Virus record (IMG/VR): IMGVR_UViG_3300031746_000002
Span: 1-64,000 of that record
Source: a virus
Reading direction: 5' to 3' (one strand)
Length of the DNA stretch: 64,000 bases
The position numbers were made by a program, and so were the translations under genes. The notes beneath the pieces are model-generated. The model did not search any database. It was not told where the DNA came from and was given only the letters and a program-made list of their open reading frames with translations. Of this stretch, positions 59,972-64,000 are shown in pieces (position 1 is the first letter of the stretch; each line of letters opens with the position of its first letter).

Positions 59972-62900
59972 ACAGCAACCGTTCGTTCATCTTCATACAC
60001 ATTCCACATATTCTACGCAGGACGCTATTGGGTATCCTTCTGAAATTTTAAAACATGCAGAAGATATAGGGTTTAGGTCTATAGCAATAACAGACCACGG
60101 TAATATGAATATGGTTGCTAATCTTTATTTGGCTTCTAAAGATTTAAAGATCAAACCAATTTATGGTTGTGAATTTTATATGGTACCAAACTTAGAAAAA
60201 TGGAAAGCTAGAAAACTAGAAATTGAAGAACAAGTAAAGTTAATGAAAAAAAATTCTGAGGAAAAAGTAACACGTAAAGATTTCAAAGAGCTTCAAAGCG
60301 AATTACGTAAACGATTTCATATTATACTACTTGCAAAAAATATGGAAGGAATTAAAAATTTATATGAATTATGTTATCAATCAAATTTTGGTGATAACTT
60401 TTATTATAGACCACGAATCGATGTAAACTTAATAGAAAAACATTATAAAGGATTAATATGTACATCAACATGTTTAGCAGGTTATCTTAACAACCGTTTA
60501 GAAAAAGTTAAAGTGCTTGAAAGATTTAAAGACATGTTTGGTGAAGATTTATATTTTGAAATAATGATGAATGAAATGCCAGAACAAAAAGTATTAGACA
60601 CTGAAATACTTGAAGCATCAGACAGCCATGAAATACCTATAATTTATACGGGTGATGTCCATTATATATTAAAGGAAGATGCGATAGCTAGAGACGCCTT
60701 GCGTATGTTAAGATTGAAACAAGTAGTGTCTTCTAAGCAGAAAGATGATAGTGTAAATTGTGAGCAGATGTATTTACGAACTTATGATGAAGTAATGGAA
60801 GCATACAGTGATTTTAAATATAATAAAATATTCAGCAAAGATATGCTTAAATTATTTATGAAGAACACATTAGAAATCGATGAAAAAATAGAACGACTAG
60901 ATTTTTCATATAAAACAGAACATACTATCAGATGGAAAAATGATTATGATAGATTAAAGGAATTATGTTATAATGCTTTAGACAAACGTATACCAAAAGA
61001 TAAACAGAAAGAATATGGAGCACAACTTAAAAAAGAGCTTGAAGTAATTCATGAAAAAAATATCAGCAGTTATTTTCTATTAATGAAAGTAATTGTTAAT
61101 TATGCCAAGGAAGAAATGATAGTTGGTTGTGGCAGAGGTTCAGCAGCAGGTTGTTTAGTAAGTTATCTTTTAAATATCACTGAGATTGACCCATTAAAAT
61201 TTGGATTATATTTTGAACGATTTATAAACATTGAAAGAAAAGAACTTCCAGATATCGATTTGGATTTTCAATATCCAGAAAAAGTAAAAAGTTATTTAAG
61301 CAACAGATTTGGTTATGACAATGTTGCAAGCATTGCTTCATATGGAACATTTCAAATTAAAGGATTATTAAAAGATCTCATAAGGGTTTATGAAGTACCA
61401 ATGGATATGATGCAGGTGAATAGACTCACAAAGGATATTGATAAAGAATTATCAGTACTGCTTCAAGACACAGAACAAAAAGGTATTGTAGTAACAACAT
61501 ATGATGTAGCTTATAAAACTTCTAAATCACTTAAAGAATTTTTAGATAAGCATGAGAAAATAGCAAAAGTGATGCAGATATTACATGGACAAATAAGACA
61601 TATCACAAGGCATGCTGCTGGTGTAATAGTTTGTAAGGGTTTAAAATCAAAACTTCCATTACAACGAATTAAAGATATTTTATGTACTTCATTTATGGAA
61701 GGCGGATCAAAGCACGAACTTTCTAAAATGGGATTTGTTAAACTAGATATTTTAGGATTGAATGCATTATCAATAGCAGACGACACATTAAAGTTAATAG
61801 GTAAAACATATGAATACGTACATCCTGATCATTTAAATATTGAAGATAAGAAAGTATATAATGATGTATACAACAAAAAAAATTATATAGGTATATTTCA
61901 GTTTGATGCAAAGAGCATGAGAGACGTTGCTAGCAGCGGTAAAATAACAACGTTTGAAGATTTAATAGCTCTGAATGCATTGGATAGACCTGGACCAATC
62001 AGAAGTGGAATGCATTTAGATTTCTTTAAAAATAAACAAGACTCTTCAAAGATAGAATATTTGCATGAAAGATTACGACCAATACTTGAAGGAACATACG
62101 GTATTTTATGTTACCAAGAACAAATGATGCAGATAGCACAACAATTAGCTGACTTTGATCTAGCTGAAACTAATGTACTACGAAAAGCAATTGTAAAAAC
62201 AAGTAAAGAAGATATAGACAAGAATGAAAAACTTAGAGCTGAACTTAAAATAAGATTTTTAAAAGGTTGTGCAGATAACAAAATCAATAAAGATATTGCA
62301 GAAAAGATATGGGAATTGATGGCTAAGTTTGCAGGTTATGCTTTTAATAAGGCTCACAGTGCGTCATATGCTATGGTAGGTTATCAATTAGCTTTTCTTA
62401 AAACATATCATCCAAAAGAATTTTATGCTGCTGTATTAAACAATGACCAGTTTGATAACTATAGTGCTATAATACAAGAGATAAAAAATAATGGTATAGA
62501 GATTGAGTCTGTAGATATAAGATACAGTGAAATTAATTTCTCTCTTAAGGATGGAAAAATATATTGGGCATTTTCAAAAATCAAAGGAGTGGGAGATAAA
62601 GCAGCTGAAGCCATTATAGATGTAAGAAAATCTTACGAATTTAAAGGTATTAAAACATTTTTGAAAAGTCCTATGAACTGGCGAATAGTTAATAAAAGAG
62701 TGGTAGAGTCTTTGATCAGTTGTGGTGCATTTGATTTTCAAACAAATTTTGGAGGTAATGTAAAACAACTATTAGAATTTTATAACATGTGGAACAAGGG
62801 ACAAAAAAATAAATTTAAGAAAAGTGAAAAGAATGATCCAGACTTAGTGAAAAGAAAAATGAATGAAACTATGCAAGAAGTTGAAGAGTTAAAAACTGAA

Positions 62901-63305
62901 GATTATAATATTACTGAGAAATCATTTATAGAATATAATTTATTAGGCACTAATTTAAAATATTCACCTTTTAGTTTGGGTGAAAGACCAGAAATAATAA
63001 AGCAGCTTGTTGATATTGGTATAAATGGTAGTTTTAAAGATGAGAAACAATTTTTCATTGTATCACCAATGTCGATACGAGAACAACGGGATAAAAAGAA
63101 ACGATTGATGGCTTTTGTAACATTTATGGATTTTATGGGTGAAGTTAAAAATGGTATTGTGTTTTCATCAAATTATAAATCTGGAGCATTAGAAATAGGT
63201 AATGTTTATTCTGTCTGTGGAGAGTTAAAAGAAAATAATTTCTTTGTTTCAAAAATAAAAACAGTAGAACATTTAGGAAAAAAAATGTCAGGAGAGGAGG
63301 ATTAG
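59961..63305 (+). CDS. dnaE: DNA polymerase III alpha subunit (DnaE type)
   Basis: ATG 59961, preceded by AGGAAAATA and overlapping the U32 gene by 11 nt, gives 1114 residues. The N-terminal PHP domain begins FVHLHTHSTYSTQDA and has ITDHGNM. The family-C palm has GCGRGSAAGCLVSYLL and LPDIDLDF with the catalytic Asp pair. DRPGPIRSGM, CYQEQMMQIAQ and NKAHSASYA are further DnaE blocks, then helix-hairpin-helix and OB-like parts. Length is typical. It is the replicative polymerase; most phages use family A or B enzymes instead. Confidence 0.9.
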   Translation: MANKQQPFVHLHTHSTYSTQDAIGYPSEILKHAEDIGFRSIAITDHGNMNMVANLYLASKDLKIKPIYGCEFYMVPNLEKWKARKLEIEEQVKLMKKNSEEKVTRKDFKELQSELRKRFHIILLAKNMEGIKNLYELCYQSNFGDNFYYRPRIDVNLIEKHYKGLICTSTCLAGYLNNRLEKVKVLERFKDMFGEDLYFEIMMNEMPEQKVLDTEILEASDSHEIPIIYTGDVHYILKEDAIARDALRMLRLKQVVSSKQKDDSVNCEQMYLRTYDEVMEAYSDFKYNKIFSKDMLKLFMKNTLEIDEKIERLDFSYKTEHTIRWKNDYDRLKELCYNALDKRIPKDKQKEYGAQLKKELEVIHEKNISSYFLLMKVIVNYAKEEMIVGCGRGSAAGCLVSYLLNITEIDPLKFGLYFERFINIERKELPDIDLDFQYPEKVKSYLSNRFGYDNVASIASYGTFQIKGLLKDLIRVYEVPMDMMQVNRLTKDIDKELSVLLQDTEQKGIVVTTYDVAYKTSKSLKEFLDKHEKIAKVMQILHGQIRHITRHAAGVIVCKGLKSKLPLQRIKDILCTSFMEGGSKHELSKMGFVKLDILGLNALSIADDTLKLIGKTYEYVHPDHLNIEDKKVYNDVYNKKNYIGIFQFDAKSMRDVASSGKITTFEDLIALNALDRPGPIRSGMHLDFFKNKQDSSKIEYLHERLRPILEGTYGILCYQEQMMQIAQQLADFDLAETNVLRKAIVKTSKEDIDKNEKLRAELKIRFLKGCADNKINKDIAEKIWELMAKFAGYAFNKAHSASYAMVGYQLAFLKTYHPKEFYAAVLNNDQFDNYSAIIQEIKNNGIEIESVDIRYSEINFSLKDGKIYWAFSKIKGVGDKAAEAIIDVRKSYEFKGIKTFLKSPMNWRIVNKRVVESLISCGAFDFQTNFGGNVKQLLEFYNMWNKGQKNKFKKSEKNDPDLVKRKMNETMQEVEELKTEDYNITEKSFIEYNLLGTNLKYSPFSLGERPEIIKQLVDIGINGSFKDEKQFFIVSPMSIREQRDKKKRLMAFVTFMDFMGEVKNGIVFSSNYKSGALEIGNVYSVCGELKENNFFVSKIKTVEHLGKKMSGEED

Positions 63306-63306
63306 T

Positions 63307-63582
63307 ATGTTTAAGTATGAACTTGGGCAAAAAGCAAAGGACAAGATTTCAGGATTTGCAGGTATCATAGTGGCAAGGATAGAGTTTCTTAATGGGTGTA
63401 AAAGATATTCATTAGCTCCAGAAAAACTCAAAGATGAAAAACCAATTGATAGTGAATATTTTGATGAAGAACAAATAATTGTAAAAGCATTGAATAAAGC
63501 AAAAAAAGAAAAGGAAAAAGAAGGACCAGGTGGTCCATACAAAAAACCTAATGATGGATTAAAAGTAAAAGTAAAGTTTTAA
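63307..63582 (+). CDS. Unknown 91-residue protein after polymerase
   Basis: The protein (MFKYELGQKAKDKISGFAGIIVARIEFLNGCKRYSL...) has an SH3-like beta start of a kind seen in small phage and bacterial proteins with GxKxKDxxSGFxGxVxxR, and a Lys/Glu-rich helical tail. It starts one base past the polymerase stop with a strong GGAGAGGAGGATT site inside the polymerase end. It may bind the polymerase or DNA; this is inference. Confidence 0.55.
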   Translation: MFKYELGQKAKDKISGFAGIIVARIEFLNGCKRYSLAPEKLKDEKPIDSEYFDEEQIIVKALNKAKKEKEKEGPGGPYKKPNDGLKVKVKF

Positions 63583-63591
63583 GGAGGAACA

Positions 63592-63990
63592 ATGGCAGAT
63601 CAGGAAAAAGCTACGGATAATACTATATTGGATAGGCTGCATATAATGTTAAATTATCAGAAACAAATTTATGCTGCTGATAATGTACTTAAGACTAAAA
63701 CTCATAATGATAGAGCACATTGGTTCTGTGGTGGTATCATTATGGAAGCTTCTGAAGTAATGGATAAAACAAAGTTTCGTCATTGGAAAGATGAAGAAGA
63801 AGCACCAATAGCTGAAGTCAAAAAAGAAATAATTGATTTGATACATTATGTTTTAGATTTATGTATTGAATTTGATATGACAGCTGAAGAAATATATGAA
63901 GTCTATGTAGCTAAAGCACAGAAAAATTTAAAGAGGTTTGAAATAGGTAAAAAAGCAGCAGATAAAATTGATGAGCAGACTAATAAATAA
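63592..63990 (+). CDS. All-alpha dUTPase-like (MazG/dimeric dUTPase) NTP pyrophosphatase
   Basis: The 132-residue protein is all helical, with GGIIMEASEVMDKTKFRHWK (the ExxE type metal site followed by K and W) and EVKKEIIDLIHYVLDLCIEFDM (second ExxD site), then VYVAKAQKNLKRF. This matches dimeric dUTPase and related enzymes, which turn dUTP to dUMP. Together with the dCMP deaminase it would feed dTMP synthesis and keep uracil out of phage DNA. It has an AAGGAGGAACA site. No further gene is seen before the window ends. Confidence 0.75.
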   Translation: MADQEKATDNTILDRLHIMLNYQKQIYAADNVLKTKTHNDRAHWFCGGIIMEASEVMDKTKFRHWKDEEEAPIAEVKKEIIDLIHYVLDLCIEFDMTAEEIYEVYVAKAQKNLKRFEIGKKAADKIDEQTNK

Positions 63991-64000
63991 TTATAAAAAA

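Noticed and set aside
1-64000. Stop-codon reassignment as in some large phages
   Set aside because: TAA, TAG and TGA all end well-formed genes with following ribosome sites, so the standard code fits.
1-64000. Genes on the - strand
   Set aside because: All - strand frames are short, lie opposite well-supported + strand genes and lack ribosome sites.

Overview
The window is part of a large, AT-rich (roughly 30% G+C by eye) genome of a contractile-tailed (myovirus-type) bacteriophage. All roughly 75 genes lie on the + strand, are tightly packed, often overlap by 1-14 nt, and mostly begin after strong AGGAGG-type Shine-Dalgarno sites. TAA, TAG and TGA all act as stops, so the code looks standard. 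The host is bacterial: the phage carries several peptidoglycan-cleaving enzymes, sigma70-type promoters, Sec signal peptides and bacterial-type replication proteins. Species and Gram type cannot be fixed. Head genes, portal and terminase are not seen and probably lie outside the window.

Region 1 (1-33.7 kb) holds virion and lysis genes. It opens with a truncated repeat fibre, a beta-helix fibre, and three consecutive signal-peptide proteins. A holin-like protein and neck/terminator candidates follow. Next come the contractile sheath, two paralogous tube proteins, a tail-assembly chaperone with a clear -1 frameshift site, and the tape measure. The baseplate block has a hub with a C-terminal M15-like peptidase, an HxH-tipped spike, gp25-like and J-like wedge proteins, several large fibres and a gpI-like protein. 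A freestanding NUMOD3/PD-(D/E)XK homing-type nuclease sits among the fibre genes. The block ends with a small membrane protein, an Amidase_3 endolysin, a candidate papain-like cysteine enzyme and a structured hairpin.

Region 2 (33.9-45.8 kb) is an accessory region of many small unknown genes. Recognisable members are an HExxH metallopeptidase, a methyltransferase/spermidine-synthase-fold protein, a DUF932 protein, a prephenate-dehydrogenase-like Rossmann protein, a LemA-type protein beside a three-TM protein, and a metallophosphoesterase. Three near-identical promoters (TTTACG, 17 bp, TATAAT or TATATT) and several hairpins punctuate it.

Region 3 (45.8-64 kb) is replication, nucleotide metabolism and modification. 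It encodes a sigma-like factor, a UvsW-like helicase, a DnaC-type loader, a DnaB-type helicase, a DnaG-type primase, a Cas4/RecB-type nuclease and DNA polymerase III alpha. dCMP deaminase, a dNMP kinase and an all-alpha dUTPase-like enzyme would steer pyrimidine nucleotides toward dTTP. A radical-SAM/SPASM protein, a family-4-type uracil-DNA glycosylase, a GT-B-like protein, two tRNA-like genes with abnormal anticodon arms and a U32-family protein form a compact modification-type cluster.

The most unusual item is a two-gene unit at 54.0-54.8 kb. It encodes an 87-residue protein with a histone-fold signature followed by a Lys/Glu/Ala-repeat protein, and it ends at a strong intrinsic terminator. 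This may be a phage DNA-packaging or chromatin-like system.
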